The position numbers were made by a program, and so were the translations under genes. The notes under the pieces are model-generated. The model was not told the origin of the DNA, did not search any database, and worked only from the letters and a program-made list of their open reading frames with translations. Below, one piece after another: positions 46,888 through 56,221 of a stretch of DNA of 64,000 bases; the stretch's first letter is position 1, and every line of letters starts with the position of its first letter. Source of the stretch: Dyella dinghuensis (GTDB lineage: Bacteria > Pseudomonadota > Gammaproteobacteria > Xanthomonadales > Rhodanobacteraceae); assembly GCF_003977615.1 (NCBI RefSeq), contig NZ_RYZR01000003.1, positions 186,001-250,000 of the forward strand, given 5' to 3'.

Positions 46888-48318
46888 ATGAAACGGCATG
46901 CATTATTTCTGGCCCTTACCGCCCTTGGGCTAACTGTTACCGCCCCTGCCTTCGCCCAATCCGATAGCCGAGATTCGCAGATCAAGGCACTCAAAGCCAT
47001 TGTCGAAAAGCAGCAGAAGCAACTCGACCAGCAGCAGCAGGATCTGGCATCGCTGCACGCGGCACTAACGCAATTGCAAGGTCAACAGACGCAGCAGCAA
47101 ACGCAGATTCAACAGACTCAGCAAGCACAGCAAACGCAGGCCGCTGCTATTGCCGCCGTGCCGCCGCCGTCCAAACCATCGTTTACGGCGGGTAATGGGT
47201 TGTCGGTCTCTTTCAACGGCTTCATCGACGCCACCGCGTTCTCGCAGACCAAGAGCTTTACGTACGGCAACGGTCAGAATGCAGAATTTCCGATACCAGG
47301 ATCGCTTGGTTCACTTAGCGGTTTCGATGTGCGCAACACGCGCTTCATGTTTGATTTGACAGGTGCCAAGGTTGCCGGCGACTGGGTCGGCGGCGCGCAT
47401 CTCGAAATGGATTTCTTCGGCGGCAACAACGGCACCGGGGCTTATTCGCAACAGCAACCGTTGCCACGCCTGCGTCAGGCCTACATGGTGCTGGAGAATC
47501 CGACGACCGGCAGTACGTTGAAGATCGGCCAGATGTGGGACTTGATATTCCCGCTGGACGACCTGCCCGATTCGCTCAGCCATATCGCGTTTCCGCTGGG
47601 CTATGGCGCCGGCCTGATCGGCTGGCGTTTTCCGGGCGCCATCTTTTCGCAGGATCTCAATCATGGCTCGACCGGGCCCGCGTGGCGTCTGGATGTGGGC
47701 GTGTTTGAGGGCACTTGGGATGGCCCGGGCAACAACCTCAATTACCTGACAGCGGGCAACGCGGGCTTCCGACCGCAAGTGGAAGCGAAGCTGCATGTCG
47801 AGCAGGACAAAGAATGGATGTTTTTTGCCGCTGCGCACTACAGCCAGATCGATCTTGCCGGCGTAGGTGGAACGGAGCCGACACCGATCAAACGTGAATT
47901 CGGCAGCGAAGCGTTCGAGCTTGGCGCACAGTGGACACCAGGCTCGTGGATATTCAAGAGCGTGCTCTACACCGGCCGAGGCATCGGCGAGATCTTTGGC
48001 GACCTGTCCCAGTTCGGCGATATCAAGGACGACGGTGGCTATCTGACGGGCGGCTACAAGTTCACGAAAAACTGGAGCGTAAATGCGTTCTACGCGATCG
48101 CCAAACCCAGTGCGAACGATGTGATTCGCTGGATGGGCAACGGTTCAACCGGTTTACTGAGAAACCACATGTACGCGACCAATGTGGAGTACACCGTCGG
48201 CGACTACTCCTTCGCGCTGGAATGGATTCACTCGGTGCTCTTGACGACGACCAACGGCGGCAACCGTCTCAACACCAGCGGCAATCAAGTCAATCTGAGC
48301 GCCTTCTACAAGTTCTGA
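46888..48318 (+). CDS. DcaP-like trimeric outer-membrane porin with N-terminal coiled coil
   Basis: A 476-residue outer-membrane porin. The signal peptide ends AFAQ (residue 24). A Gln-rich coiled coil (about 28-90, KQQKQLDQQQQDLASLH and QQTQQQTQIQQTQ) then precedes the barrel. The barrel begins LSVSFNGFIDATAF and ends NLSAFYKF, with the terminal aromatic typical of BAM substrates. The motif FDVRNTRFMFDLTG and the plan match the DcaP family of trimeric porins for organic acids. AAGGGAG precedes the ATG. It is likely co-transcribed with the acetate transporter. A small hairpin follows the stop before the convergent efflux operon. Confidence 0.87.
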   Translation: MKRHALFLALTALGLTVTAPAFAQSDSRDSQIKALKAIVEKQQKQLDQQQQDLASLHAALTQLQGQQTQQQTQIQQTQQAQQTQAAAIAAVPPPSKPSFTAGNGLSVSFNGFIDATAFSQTKSFTYGNGQNAEFPIPGSLGSLSGFDVRNTRFMFDLTGAKVAGDWVGGAHLEMDFFGGNNGTGAYSQQQPLPRLRQAYMVLENPTTGSTLKIGQMWDLIFPLDDLPDSLSHIAFPLGYGAGLIGWRFPGAIFSQDLNHGSTGPAWRLDVGVFEGTWDGPGNNLNYLTAGNAGFRPQVEAKLHVEQDKEWMFFAAAHYSQIDLAGVGGTEPTPIKREFGSEAFELGAQWTPGSWIFKSVLYTGRGIGEIFGDLSQFGDIKDDGGYLTGGYKFTKNWSVNAFYAIAKPSANDVIRWMGNGSTGLLRNHMYATNVEYTVGDYSFALEWIHSVLLTTTNGGNRLNTSGNQVNLSAFYKF

Positions 48319-48357
48319 CGATGCGAAACGAGCTGGCCACGGACGGCCAGTCGTCGC

Positions 48358-49845
48358 TCAACGGTTGATTGCTTGCGCCGATGCGCTGGCTGACGGCGCA
48401 CCGCTGGATGCATCCGCGCCATAACCGCCGCCCAAGGCATCGATCAGACGAATGGACAGGTCGGCCTGCAGACTTTGCAGCGCAGCCAGCTGCTGTTCGG
48501 TTTGCAGCAGCTGCTGACGGCTGATCAGTGGTGTCAGAGGCCCCGACACACCACCCTTGTAGCCCTTGAATGCATCGTCCCAGCTTTTCTGCGCGTCGAT
48601 GTTCGCGCGCTTTTCCAAATCGATCTGCGTGTGCACCGAATTCAGTGCGGAAACGAGATCCGATACTTGATTGATGGCGCCGATCAACAATGTGTTGTAG
48701 CGCGCGACGGCTTCGTCGTAGCCCGCATTCGCCGACGCAAGATTGGCGCGCAGACGGCCGCCGTCGAAAATCGGCAGACTGAGTGCGGGGCCGAATTCGT
48801 ACTCACGCGCTGGCAGCTGGAGGACATTTACGTTGCCGACCGCAACAAATCCTGCCAATGCGCTTAAGCTGATATTCGGAAGAAATTGGGTTCTTGCTGC
48901 CTTGATATCCAGCGACGCTGCTTCGACGCGCCAGCGTGCAGCGACCAGATCGGTGCGCCGACCCATCAGGTTTACCGACAACGCATCAGGCAATACAAGC
49001 TTGCCTGCATCGAGCATCTGCGGCCTCCCAATATCGAGGCCGCGGTCAGGCCCCTGCCCCAGCAACACGGACAAACTGCTGCGTGCCGCATCGATAGCAC
49101 GATCTGCCTGCGCTTTTTCCTGCTCGGCACTCGCTGCCTGCGAGTCGGCCAGCGCTTCTTGCTGTGGTGTGCCGAGACCGCCTTCAACCAGACGGTGCGT
49201 CAACGCCAGATACTTCGCCGTGCGCTGCTGCTCGTGTTCGGCAACATCCTGTACCGCGAAGGCGTACCCAAGGCTTACGTAAGCGCGCGCGACATTGACC
49301 GAAAGTTCGATACGCGCTGCGTAGGCATCGAGTTCTGCGGCACGGCTGCGGCCAAGTGCAGCTTCCCATGCGTCGCGCTTGCCGCCCCACAGGTCCAGAT
49401 CCCACGAAAAACCCGCGGTAACGGTTTTGCTCCAGGCGAACGAACCGATGGCGTACTCGGGAAAAAGCGGATCTTTACTTGAAAGCCGTGCACCAATGAC
49501 ATTGGCATCCAACTCGCCTTGCGGCGCGCGTGCTGCATCGAGACTGGCAGCCACTGCTTCGGCCAGCCTGGCGCGCGCCTGTGCTTCGTCGAGGCTTGGA
49601 TTGGTATGCAATGCCTCGTTGATCAGTTCCGATAGCTGCGGATCGCCGAGATCCTCCCACCAATCCTTTTTCGGCCACGCCGTAGGACTTAGCGACACGT
49701 TCGCCAGGCTACGTTCGGCCTTCAGACTATTCACGTCGAGTCTTGCGCCCGTGGGATGCAAGCCGCCCGGCGTGACGCAACCAGCCAACGCGACGCACAA
49801 CGCTGTCGCGATGGCTATCGATCCGAAGCGATGCATGTCAGTCAT
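48358..49845 (-). CDS. NodT-family outer-membrane efflux lipoprotein
   Basis: A 495-residue TolC-like outer-membrane factor of the NodT/RND-OMF lipoprotein type, the exit duct of the efflux system encoded upstream. The lipobox is ALAGC (Cys about residue 22). Two OEP repeats follow, with LGDPQLSELINEALHTNPSLDEAQARARLAEA in the first and FGPALSLPIFDGGRLRANLASANA in the second. I start at the ATG at 49845, which overlaps the end of the HlyD gene; an ATG at 49836 is possible. It is the last gene of the operon and converges on the porin gene. Confidence 0.9.
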   Translation of the reverse strand: MTDMHRFGSIAIATALCVALAGCVTPGGLHPTGARLDVNSLKAERSLANVSLSPTAWPKKDWWEDLGDPQLSELINEALHTNPSLDEAQARARLAEAVAASLDAARAPQGELDANVIGARLSSKDPLFPEYAIGSFAWSKTVTAGFSWDLDLWGGKRDAWEAALGRSRAAELDAYAARIELSVNVARAYVSLGYAFAVQDVAEHEQQRTAKYLALTHRLVEGGLGTPQQEALADSQAASAEQEKAQADRAIDAARSSLSVLLGQGPDRGLDIGRPQMLDAGKLVLPDALSVNLMGRRTDLVAARWRVEAASLDIKAARTQFLPNISLSALAGFVAVGNVNVLQLPAREYEFGPALSLPIFDGGRLRANLASANAGYDEAVARYNTLLIGAINQVSDLVSALNSVHTQIDLEKRANIDAQKSWDDAFKGYKGGVSGPLTPLISRQQLLQTEQQLAALQSLQADLSIRLIDALGGGYGADASSGAPSASASAQAINR

Positions 49846-50914
49846 TGCCGGATGCATCCGCGGTTGCCTGTGACGCGTCGCCACGCTCTTTGTGCTCGTC
49901 TGGGTGCACGATGAGCGTTGCCGTCATGCCAGCCACCAGCACGGTGCCGGCAGGCATATGATCGGTATCGATGTGTATTCGTACGGGAACGCGCTGCGCA
50001 AGACGCACCCAGTTAAAGGTGGGATTGACGTTGGCGAGAAGATCCGCGCCCAACGGATCGGCCGAATCGGTGATACCGCGCGCAATGCCTTCCACCGTGC
50101 CGTTCAAATGCGTACCGCCGCTCATCAGGCGGATGTCGACCGGATCGCCAACGCGAATATGCGGCATTTTCGTTTCTTCGAAATAGCCGTCGATCCAGTA
50201 GGAGTGACGATCGATCAGCGCGAGGCGCGGCACGCCTGCACTCGCATAATCACCCACACGCACAAGCAAATTGGTGACGTAGCCATCTACGGATGCACGT
50301 ACTTGCGTTCGATCGAAATTGAGCTGCGCTGTCGCAAGCTCGACCTCCGCCTGCCTTACCGCCGCTAACGCCTGCTGTTGACCCGCGGCCGCCTGCTCTT
50401 GTCCCGCTTGCGCCTTGTTGACGGCCGCACGTGCCGCATCGGCCGTTGCCGCCGCATTGGCGCGGTCTTCCGTGGAAACGACATCCGATAGTGCCTGGCG
50501 ACGCTTGGATTGCTCGGCATACATATCGAGGTTGGCGCGGCTTTGTTCCGTGCTCGCTTTCGCCGCATCGATATCGGCACCCGCCGCACGCAGTTTTGCT
50601 TGGGCCGCAGCAAGATTGGCCTTGGCCTGATCGAGCGCATCCTGATAGCGCGCCTGGTCGATCACGAAAAGCACGTCGCCTCTCTTTACCGTCTGATTGT
50701 CGACGACGTTGACTTGAGTCACCAAACCGGGCACATCCGGAGCGATGCGCACAATATAGGCCCGAATACGCCCGTCTCGCGTCCATGGCGAAAAAAAGTA
50801 GTGCCGCCAAAGTGCCCAACCGATAAGCACGGCTAGCAGCAACACAAAAGCAGTCAAGGCAACACGGATGTACTGGGCAGTTTTCATAGAGGTCACAGTC
50901 GAGACATTCGCCAT
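49838..50914 (-). CDS. HlyD-family membrane fusion protein of FUSC efflux system
   Basis: A 358-residue periplasmic adaptor (EmrA/AaeA-like). One N-terminal membrane helix (about 18-38, VALTAFVLLLAVLIGWALW) is followed by the split biotinyl-lipoyl domain (IAPDVPGLVTQVNVVDNQTVKRGD and VRASVDGYVTNLLVRVGDYA). A long Ala/Gln-rich coiled coil (about 100-200) lies between the halves, and a beta-barrel closes with VRIHIDTDHMPAGTVLVAGMTATLIV. The start codon shares a base with the DUF1656 stop (TAATG), which fixes the start. It links the inner-membrane FUSC protein to the NodT channel. Confidence 0.92.
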   Translation of the reverse strand: MANVSTVTSMKTAQYIRVALTAFVLLLAVLIGWALWRHYFFSPWTRDGRIRAYIVRIAPDVPGLVTQVNVVDNQTVKRGDVLFVIDQARYQDALDQAKANLAAAQAKLRAAGADIDAAKASTEQSRANLDMYAEQSKRRQALSDVVSTEDRANAAATADAARAAVNKAQAGQEQAAAGQQQALAAVRQAEVELATAQLNFDRTQVRASVDGYVTNLLVRVGDYASAGVPRLALIDRHSYWIDGYFEETKMPHIRVGDPVDIRLMSGGTHLNGTVEGIARGITDSADPLGADLLANVNPTFNWVRLAQRVPVRIHIDTDHMPAGTVLVAGMTATLIVHPDEHKERGDASQATADASGND

Positions 50915-51111
50915 TAATACAGCAGCAGCGCAATGCTGCCGAAGATGCACGCGATCAGCGCCAGGCGGAACAATGCCGGGTGCCAGACATAGCGATACAG
51001 GCCAAACCGCCCGATCACCATATCGATGAAAAACAACAGGAACAGCGAAATCAGAAACCAGACCAGCAATCCGGGAATCAATACGCCGGCGATGGCTATT
51101 TCACGTGGCAT
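50914..51111 (-). CDS. DUF1656 small membrane protein (AaeX-like)
   Basis: A 65-residue protein with two predicted membrane helices (about 10-32 and 43-63) and the DUF1656 pattern: MPREIAIAGVLIPGLLVWFL, FIDMVIGRFGLYRYVWHPALF. These small proteins always accompany FUSC/HlyD aromatic-acid exporters such as AaeXAB; their exact task is not established. The gene overlaps the FUSC stop by 11 bp and the HlyD start by 1 bp. Confidence 0.9.
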   Translation of the reverse strand: MPREIAIAGVLIPGLLVWFLISLFLLFFIDMVIGRFGLYRYVWHPALFRLALIACIFGSIALLLY

Positions 51112-53227
51112 GACCGACTTCCTCGCTTTGTTTCTTCCGTGGCATATAGTCGGCGAGCACAGATTTGTCATCCAGCAATGCCAGGCGAATCAGGTGTAGG
51201 TGCACAAGCAGCCGTTGCGTGCCTTCGAACTGATTCAGTTGCGAAATCGAACCAATCAGTGCGTCGCGTGCTTGCGTGTAGGCAGAGGTTGTAGGGCTAT
51301 CGTACAGATTTTTCAGCGCATCGATGGCTGGTGTAATCGCACGATGAACACCCTCCGGCCAATGCTTCGCGGCGAGGTCATAGCGCAGCTGGATCAGCGC
51401 GCGCCCGGTCTCATGCACGGACAGCGCCCACGCCAGCAATGAACGGGATTCGTCGCTCCCGCGTACGGTCTGCGCGACGATCTGACTGAAGAGATCGTGA
51501 TTCGTGCTTTCAAAGCGATCGATCAATCCAGGCAGTGGCGCCTCGGCAGCCACGCACACTTGCCGGCGCAAACGCTCGAACTGGCGGCGAATAAACCATG
51601 GGCTGCCGATGGTCGATGGCACGAAGGTGAAAGCGACCGATGCCGATCCAACGCCGACCAACTGTGCAATCGATTCGTTCAAGAAGCGAACCGGGTCATA
51701 CACCATCGGGTTTTTCAGTGCGATGAGATTGGTGAACCCGATCAGATAACCGGTACCGATGCCCGTCGTCGACGGCCACGCCATCAGCAATGCACCCATC
51801 ATGAGAAATGGCGTGCACCCGGCGATCAGCAGGCCATAGCCATCCATATGGGTGAGTATGTAGAACTCGCATATGAAGCTCGCAGTCGCACCCAGCACAT
51901 AACCGATAAGGAAAGCATTGACGGCTTTGATCGGGTTCGGCGCCGAGGCGAATAATCCGGCAAAGACGGTCGCGATGACCATCGCCGACGCACCAGAAGG
52001 CCATGCCAGAACGATCCAGAAAAAAGAGAGAACGGCCATCGTCATGGAAGCGCGAAGCACTGCGAGCCAAGCACCATAGATGTCGTTGCCGCGCGTGAAA
52101 CGGATTCGCACGGCAGAGCCGGTAACGCCGCCCGGCGCCTGCAGCAGCGCCGCGGTATCCGTAAAGGCATACAGTTCGTCGGCGAAGCGGTGCACCAGGT
52201 CGGCACCCGTGTCGAAATCCTGGACATCCTGATCGGTTTGAAGGCTCGCGCGCATCACGGGTATATGAGCACCTATCGCGCGGCGAGCATCGTCCAGCCT
52301 GGGCAGAATGCACTTGGCCGATGTATCAGCATCGATCGGTATGTCGAGCGCTTCGCCCAACGGCGCATAAAGTTGGATAAGCGCCGCAGCAGGCACGTTG
52401 CGCCCATTGCGCTGAAGCCGGTTGATCAGATGGTGCAAGGACTGCAGACTGGTCGATGCGGCCATGAAGCGCTGATTGAAAAGCAGGATGTGACCGCTGC
52501 GTGCGCGCGCCTCGGGATCTTCGAAAATCACCGAGCTTCGCATGTCTTCCAGCGTGACTGCATCGCGCACGAAGCGCAGATGCGCTTTTTCGATATCGCC
52601 ACGCGCTGTCTTGCCAGTCGTGGCCCGCTCCACAAATTGCATGAAGTGCGCATATTGTTCGCGCGCTGCGCGCCGCATGATGGCGCGGATGTGGCTGGGG
52701 AACACCAGATCGCTGACGACACCTGAGACCACAATGCCCAGCAATACTTCACTGATGCGCGCGACCGCGCCGTCAAATACGGCGAGCGGATTGTTGACGA
52801 CCGGAATGACGATCAGCGCTGCGGTATAGCCCGCGAGCACAAAGGCATAGGCCTTGAAGTTGCGGTTGAGCGTCGCTCCGCCCGCGCACAGGCCGACCCA
52901 CAGCGACAACGCCCCAAGAAACAGCACACGTTCCTGCGGAAAAAGGCCCACGATGACCAGCGCAGCCAGGGCGCCAACGACCGTGCCTATCGCGCGATAG
53001 AAACTCTTCGCCAGCACCATGCCGGACTGCCGGTTGGCGACAAGGATGGTAGTGAGCATGGCCGTGGAAGGCTGATCCAGTGCAAAACGCATGGCCAGCC
53101 AGCCGGTGAGGAAAAATGCCAGCAAGGTCTTGGCGACGAAGAGCCAGGTTTGCGTTTCGTCGCGCAACGCCGTGACGACGACATCGCGCGTCGTGGGTGT
53201 CACTGCATTGACATCGGTTACGGACAT
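51101..53227 (-). CDS. FUSC-family inner-membrane exporter (fusaric-acid-resistance/AaeB-like)
   Basis: A 708-residue inner-membrane pump subunit of the FUSC family. Two blocks of six predicted helices (about 30-185 and 360-530) flank cytoplasmic regions. The first block has FLTGWLAMRFALDQPSTAMLTTILVANRQSG and GGATLNRNFKAYAFVLAGY; the second has WPSGASAMVIATVFAGLFASAPNPIKAVNAFLIGY. Known relatives export aromatic carboxylic acids such as p-hydroxybenzoate or fusaric acid. It begins 13 bp after the MarR gene, with GAGG rather far from the ATG, and overlaps the DUF1656 gene. The energy source is presumably proton motive force. Confidence 0.92.
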   Translation of the reverse strand: MSVTDVNAVTPTTRDVVVTALRDETQTWLFVAKTLLAFFLTGWLAMRFALDQPSTAMLTTILVANRQSGMVLAKSFYRAIGTVVGALAALVIVGLFPQERVLFLGALSLWVGLCAGGATLNRNFKAYAFVLAGYTAALIVIPVVNNPLAVFDGAVARISEVLLGIVVSGVVSDLVFPSHIRAIMRRAAREQYAHFMQFVERATTGKTARGDIEKAHLRFVRDAVTLEDMRSSVIFEDPEARARSGHILLFNQRFMAASTSLQSLHHLINRLQRNGRNVPAAALIQLYAPLGEALDIPIDADTSAKCILPRLDDARRAIGAHIPVMRASLQTDQDVQDFDTGADLVHRFADELYAFTDTAALLQAPGGVTGSAVRIRFTRGNDIYGAWLAVLRASMTMAVLSFFWIVLAWPSGASAMVIATVFAGLFASAPNPIKAVNAFLIGYVLGATASFICEFYILTHMDGYGLLIAGCTPFLMMGALLMAWPSTTGIGTGYLIGFTNLIALKNPMVYDPVRFLNESIAQLVGVGSASVAFTFVPSTIGSPWFIRRQFERLRRQVCVAAEAPLPGLIDRFESTNHDLFSQIVAQTVRGSDESRSLLAWALSVHETGRALIQLRYDLAAKHWPEGVHRAITPAIDALKNLYDSPTTSAYTQARDALIGSISQLNQFEGTQRLLVHLHLIRLALLDDKSVLADYMPRKKQSEEVGHAT

Positions 53228-53240
53228 GACGATGACCGCC

Positions 53241-53732
53241 TCAGTCTGCCAAACCGCTCAAGAACTTTTTCAGAAGCTTTTCAAGCTGAACCTGTTCGGC
53301 GACAGCCAGATGACGCCCTTGCCTTACCAGCAACCCGCAAATGTCCGGCAGAAAACTTTCGATCAACGCCAGCCCTTTTGGCGTCAAACTCAGTTCGACC
53401 TTGCGCCGGTCGTCTGCACTGGCATTGCGGCTGATCAATCCTTGATCGGTCAATTCATTGGTCAGCCGCGTGATGTTGGCCGATTTCTCGCCCGTTGCAT
53501 CAGCCAGCTCCGAAGGGGACATCGTACCGCTGGCGCTGCCATACAGCATCATCAGCAAGTTGTATTCCGGGTGGTTCACGCCATACGGCTTCAGCAACGC
53601 GTTTGCCTCGTCGTTTAGCAGCATATGGATGTGCTTGATCAGCCGCACCAGCACGCCGGGTCGGCGCGGGAAATCAGGGTAACGGCGGCACGTGACGGCC
53701 AGGCGCTGCTCGGTGGATGCGAAATCGCTCAT
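53241..53732 (-). CDS. MarR-family regulator of the efflux operon
   Basis: A 163-residue MarR-type repressor. The winged helix-turn-helix spans about residues 60-130: NHPEYNLLMMLYGSASGTMSPSELADATGEKSANITRLTNELTDQGLISR, then the wing ASADDRRKVELSLTPKG. N- and C-terminal helices would form the dimer interface. As first gene of a five-gene operon (MarR, FUSC, DUF1656, HlyD, NodT) it probably represses its own promoter and is released by an aromatic acid, as in related systems. An AT-rich imperfect palindrome lies 22 bp upstream of its ATG. Confidence 0.92.
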   Translation of the reverse strand: MSDFASTEQRLAVTCRRYPDFPRRPGVLVRLIKHIHMLLNDEANALLKPYGVNHPEYNLLMMLYGSASGTMSPSELADATGEKSANITRLTNELTDQGLISRNASADDRRKVELSLTPKGLALIESFLPDICGLLVRQGRHLAVAEQVQLEKLLKKFLSGLAD

Positions 53733-53753
53733 ATCCCCACCCCCATTATTCAG

Positions 53754-53770
53754 TTATATATATTTTATAA
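53754..53770. promoter_or_regulatory. AT-rich imperfect palindrome upstream of marR, candidate operator/promoter
   Basis: TTATATATATTTTATAA has matching 5-bp arms (TTATA/TATAA) and lies 22 bp upstream of the regulator's ATG, in a stretch with no G or C for 17 bases. MarR proteins usually bind such palindromes in their own promoter. The same bases could equally serve as -10 sequence. Confidence 0.4.
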
Positions 53771-53792
53771 ATGTATTATCTGAAAGTAAAGA

Positions 53793-53824
53793 AGCCGATG
53801 CCACCGCATGGGCAGACATCGGCT
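53793..53824 (-). terminator. Probable terminator after the LLM oxidoreductase gene
   Basis: AGCCGATG and CATCGGCT pair perfectly (8 bp) around a 16-nt loop, followed on the minus strand by the T-rich TCTTTACTTTC. It lies 20 bp past the oxidoreductase stop (53845) and upstream of the marR promoter region. Confidence 0.6.
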
Positions 53825-53844
53825 GAGTGATCAGAGGAATTTAA

Positions 53845-54843
53845 TCAGGCGGCAGCGGATAACGCGCTACGCGCCTGCATCGCCAGTTCAAAGGAACGCT
53901 TGCGTGCGGCGTGATCGAAGATGTTCGCCGTGACCATCAATTCATCCGGTTGATGGCGATCGATGAACGCAGCCAGCCCTTCTCTCACCGTGTCCGGATT
54001 GCCAACGACGGCGCAAGCCAGCGCACGTTCGACGCCGTACTTTTCGGTCGACGTCCAGTAAGTCTCGATGTCGTCGATAGGCGGCGGAATCAATCCAGGC
54101 CGGCCGCGGCGCAAGTTGATAAAACTCTGCTGCTGCGTGGTAAACAACCGCTTCGCTTGTTCATCGCTTTCACTGGCCACAACGTTCACGCCGAGTATCG
54201 CGTAAGGCTTACTGAGGCGCGAGGACGGTTTGAAATCGCGCCGATAGAGCCTCAGTGCTTCGTCCATCTGGTCGGGCGCGAAGTGCGAGGCAAAGGCGAA
54301 TGGCAGACCCAACGCGGCGGCAAGCTGCGCGCTGAAGAGGCTGGAGCCGAGCAACCACACCGGCACATCCAATCCAGCACCCGGCACGGCACGAACGGGC
54401 TGTCCGGGCACGGCGGGCTCGAAATACGCGAGCAGCTCCTGCACATCGTTCGGAAACGTTTCGGCGCCCTCGTAATAACGACGCAACGCACGCGCCGTGG
54501 GTTGATCCGTTCCTGGCGCGCGTCCCAGCCCCAGATCGATGCGACCCGGATGCAGCGACGCCAGCGTTCCGAACTGTTCGGCCACCTGCAACGGTGCATG
54601 GTTGGGCAACATGATACCGCCCGCTCCAACGCGGATGCGCGACGTTCCACCTGCGATATGTCCGATCAATACCGCCGTGGCCGCGCTCGCGATGCCTGGC
54701 ATGTTGTGGTGCTCGGCAAGCCAGTAGCGCGTGTAGCCAAGCTGCTCGGCCCAGCGCGCCAGGTCGAGTGAGTTGGCGAAAGCCTGTTGCGGTGTGCTGC
54801 CTTCGGTAACGGGAGCGAGATCGAGTACAGAAAAGGGAATCAT
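53845..54843 (-). CDS. LLM-class flavin-dependent oxidoreductase (luciferase-like)
   Basis: A 332-residue bacterial-luciferase-like TIM-barrel protein close to the YhbW/MsnO8 group. Family segments are [105 protein letters not shown] and [12 protein letters not shown]. It uses FMN or F420-like flavin with an unknown substrate; no partner flavin reductase gene is linked. The Shine-Dalgarno is weak. It sits between the JmjC-cupin gene and the efflux operon, on the same strand as both, but a hairpin terminates it before the efflux regulator. Confidence 0.9.
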   Translation of the reverse strand: MIPFSVLDLAPVTEGSTPQQAFANSLDLARWAEQLGYTRYWLAEHHNMPGIASAATAVLIGHIAGGTSRIRVGAGGIMLPNHAPLQVAEQFGTLASLHPGRIDLGLGRAPGTDQPTARALRRYYEGAETFPNDVQELLAYFEPAVPGQPVRAVPGAGLDVPVWLLGSSLFSAQLAAALGLPFAFASHFAPDQMDEALRLYRRDFKPSSRLSKPYAILGVNVVASESDEQAKRLFTTQQQSFINLRRGRPGLIPPPIDDIETYWTSTEKYGVERALACAVVGNPDTVREGLAAFIDRHQPDELMVTANIFDHAARKRSFELAMQARSALSAAA

Positions 54844-54915
54844 GGCGAAGACTCGTTGACCAGCTCCCTATGTGGGGGCTGGCCGCGATGTTTCTATCCC
54901 TCTCTGGTGCGTCTT

Positions 54916-55938
54916 TTAGAAGGCCTGCTGCTGGGGGTATTCGCCGGTGAAATCGTTATCCCAGAGGAAGTTGGTGAACGACACCGTCACCGACATCTCC
55001 AGACCTTCCACAAAGTGCCAGCACCCAACCGGCAGGAACAGCACCTCCCCGGGATTCAGCACGCAGGAAAGTACTTGTACGCCATCCATGCGCGGATAAC
55101 GCGCCAGATCGATCTGGCGACCATCAACGTGCGTAAAACAATGTTCATGATTGTAGACATGCGCGATCTCGCAGGCGGGCATCAACAGGACGCGCTTGCG
55201 CCCCATCACCTGCGCCATGAAATTGTTGGTGAGATCGTGATGGAACGGGGTGACCGTTCCTTGTGGTCCAAACCACAGAAAGCCTTGTGTCGCACCTTCA
55301 CCGGTCAGGTATTCGGGAATCTGCACGATGTCGTCCCACAACTCGGCCAGCGCCGTGCGATTTTTTCCCTCGTTATAGGCCGTCATGTAGAAATCGTTGC
55401 TGCGGCCTGCGTTGCGTACCAGTTCGACATAGTCGCCAAACGGCATCGTTTTACGATGCGCCGTCTTGCGTAGCTCGTATTGCGCATCGGAGTCGCGGCC
55501 GAACTGGATCTCCACCTCGCGATCGCCGCAGCGATCCTTGAAGTAATCGAGGCTCCACTTCGTCATTGCAGGCCAGTCTTCCATCATGCCCGTGATGATG
55601 ACGGGGCGGCCGGCGGTGTAATACGCGTCGAGAAATTCTTCACGCGAAAGCTTGTGGCGGCGAGGCACCTCGGCATCTCTCAGGCGATTCATGCGGCGCT
55701 GAGCGTCTAAAACCCAATCGTGCTTGGCGAGGCGATTGCGCAGCCGTTGCGCGCCGACGATGTAAGGACTGGCCATCGCCTGTTGCAACTCATGCACGGC
55801 TTCGTCATGCGGGATACCGGCATTGAGCATCTGCTCGTAAATGCCCTGCGGCGGACCATCGAGCAACAGGTTCTCGGCGATCCAGCGACGCCACTCGTTA
55901 TCGACGTGAACGACAGGCCTTAGTTCCACGGTTGCCAT
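54916..55938 (-). CDS. JmjC/cupin-8 domain protein, probable Fe(II)/2-oxoglutarate hydroxylase
   Basis: A 340-residue cytoplasmic protein. An N-terminal helical region (about 1-95) is followed by a cupin_8/JmjC barrel (about 100-335). Entry is GRPVIITGMMEDWPAMTKW. The iron ligands are H233-x-D235 in PFHHDLTNN and H308 in GCWHFVEG. PACEIAHVYNHEHC and LNPGEVLFLPVG match the fold. All three metal ligands are present, so it is probably an active hydroxylase acting on a protein or small molecule; substrate unknown. GGGGAAG precedes the ATG. It is the first gene to the left of an AT-rich divergent gap facing the GH144-like gene. Confidence 0.85.
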   Translation of the reverse strand: MATVELRPVVHVDNEWRRWIAENLLLDGPPQGIYEQMLNAGIPHDEAVHELQQAMASPYIVGAQRLRNRLAKHDWVLDAQRRMNRLRDAEVPRRHKLSREEFLDAYYTAGRPVIITGMMEDWPAMTKWSLDYFKDRCGDREVEIQFGRDSDAQYELRKTAHRKTMPFGDYVELVRNAGRSNDFYMTAYNEGKNRTALAELWDDIVQIPEYLTGEGATQGFLWFGPQGTVTPFHHDLTNNFMAQVMGRKRVLLMPACEIAHVYNHEHCFTHVDGRQIDLARYPRMDGVQVLSCVLNPGEVLFLPVGCWHFVEGLEMSVTVSFTNFLWDNDFTGEYPQQQAF

Positions 55939-56221
55939 GACTTCCCCTCGCCGTGCCGCGCGGCAGTTTTTCGCCCGAGCTTAGCGCAGTCTCCGCTGTC
56001 GGGAAGTAGACGCCGATCACCGGATTTGCGCCTCCTCGTCTCGATTGCGTGAGGTGAATTTACATTATATAAACAACATAAACATATGATTTATATTAGT
56101 ATAAATTCGTAGAATTTACTTTAAGTGCCGTGTTTGACGTGCGGTCCACTTCGGCCATGAAACAGTCGGCTACTGTTGCACTGCAGATGCGGCGCGAAAA
56201 CACACCCATCGGAATGCCACG
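55939..56221. promoter_or_regulatory. Divergent AT-rich intergenic region
   Basis: A 283-bp gap between the JmjC-cupin gene and the GH144-like gene. Its centre (about 56058-56120) is very AT-rich (repeated TATAA/TTTATATT strings), as expected for promoters or for an H-NS-type silenced patch. No ORF or hairpin of note was seen. Confidence 0.4.

Noticed and set aside
48333-48350. Hairpin CTGGCC-N6-GGCCAG between porin and efflux genes
   Set aside because: Only 6 bp of stem and no U tract on either strand, so not called as a terminator.
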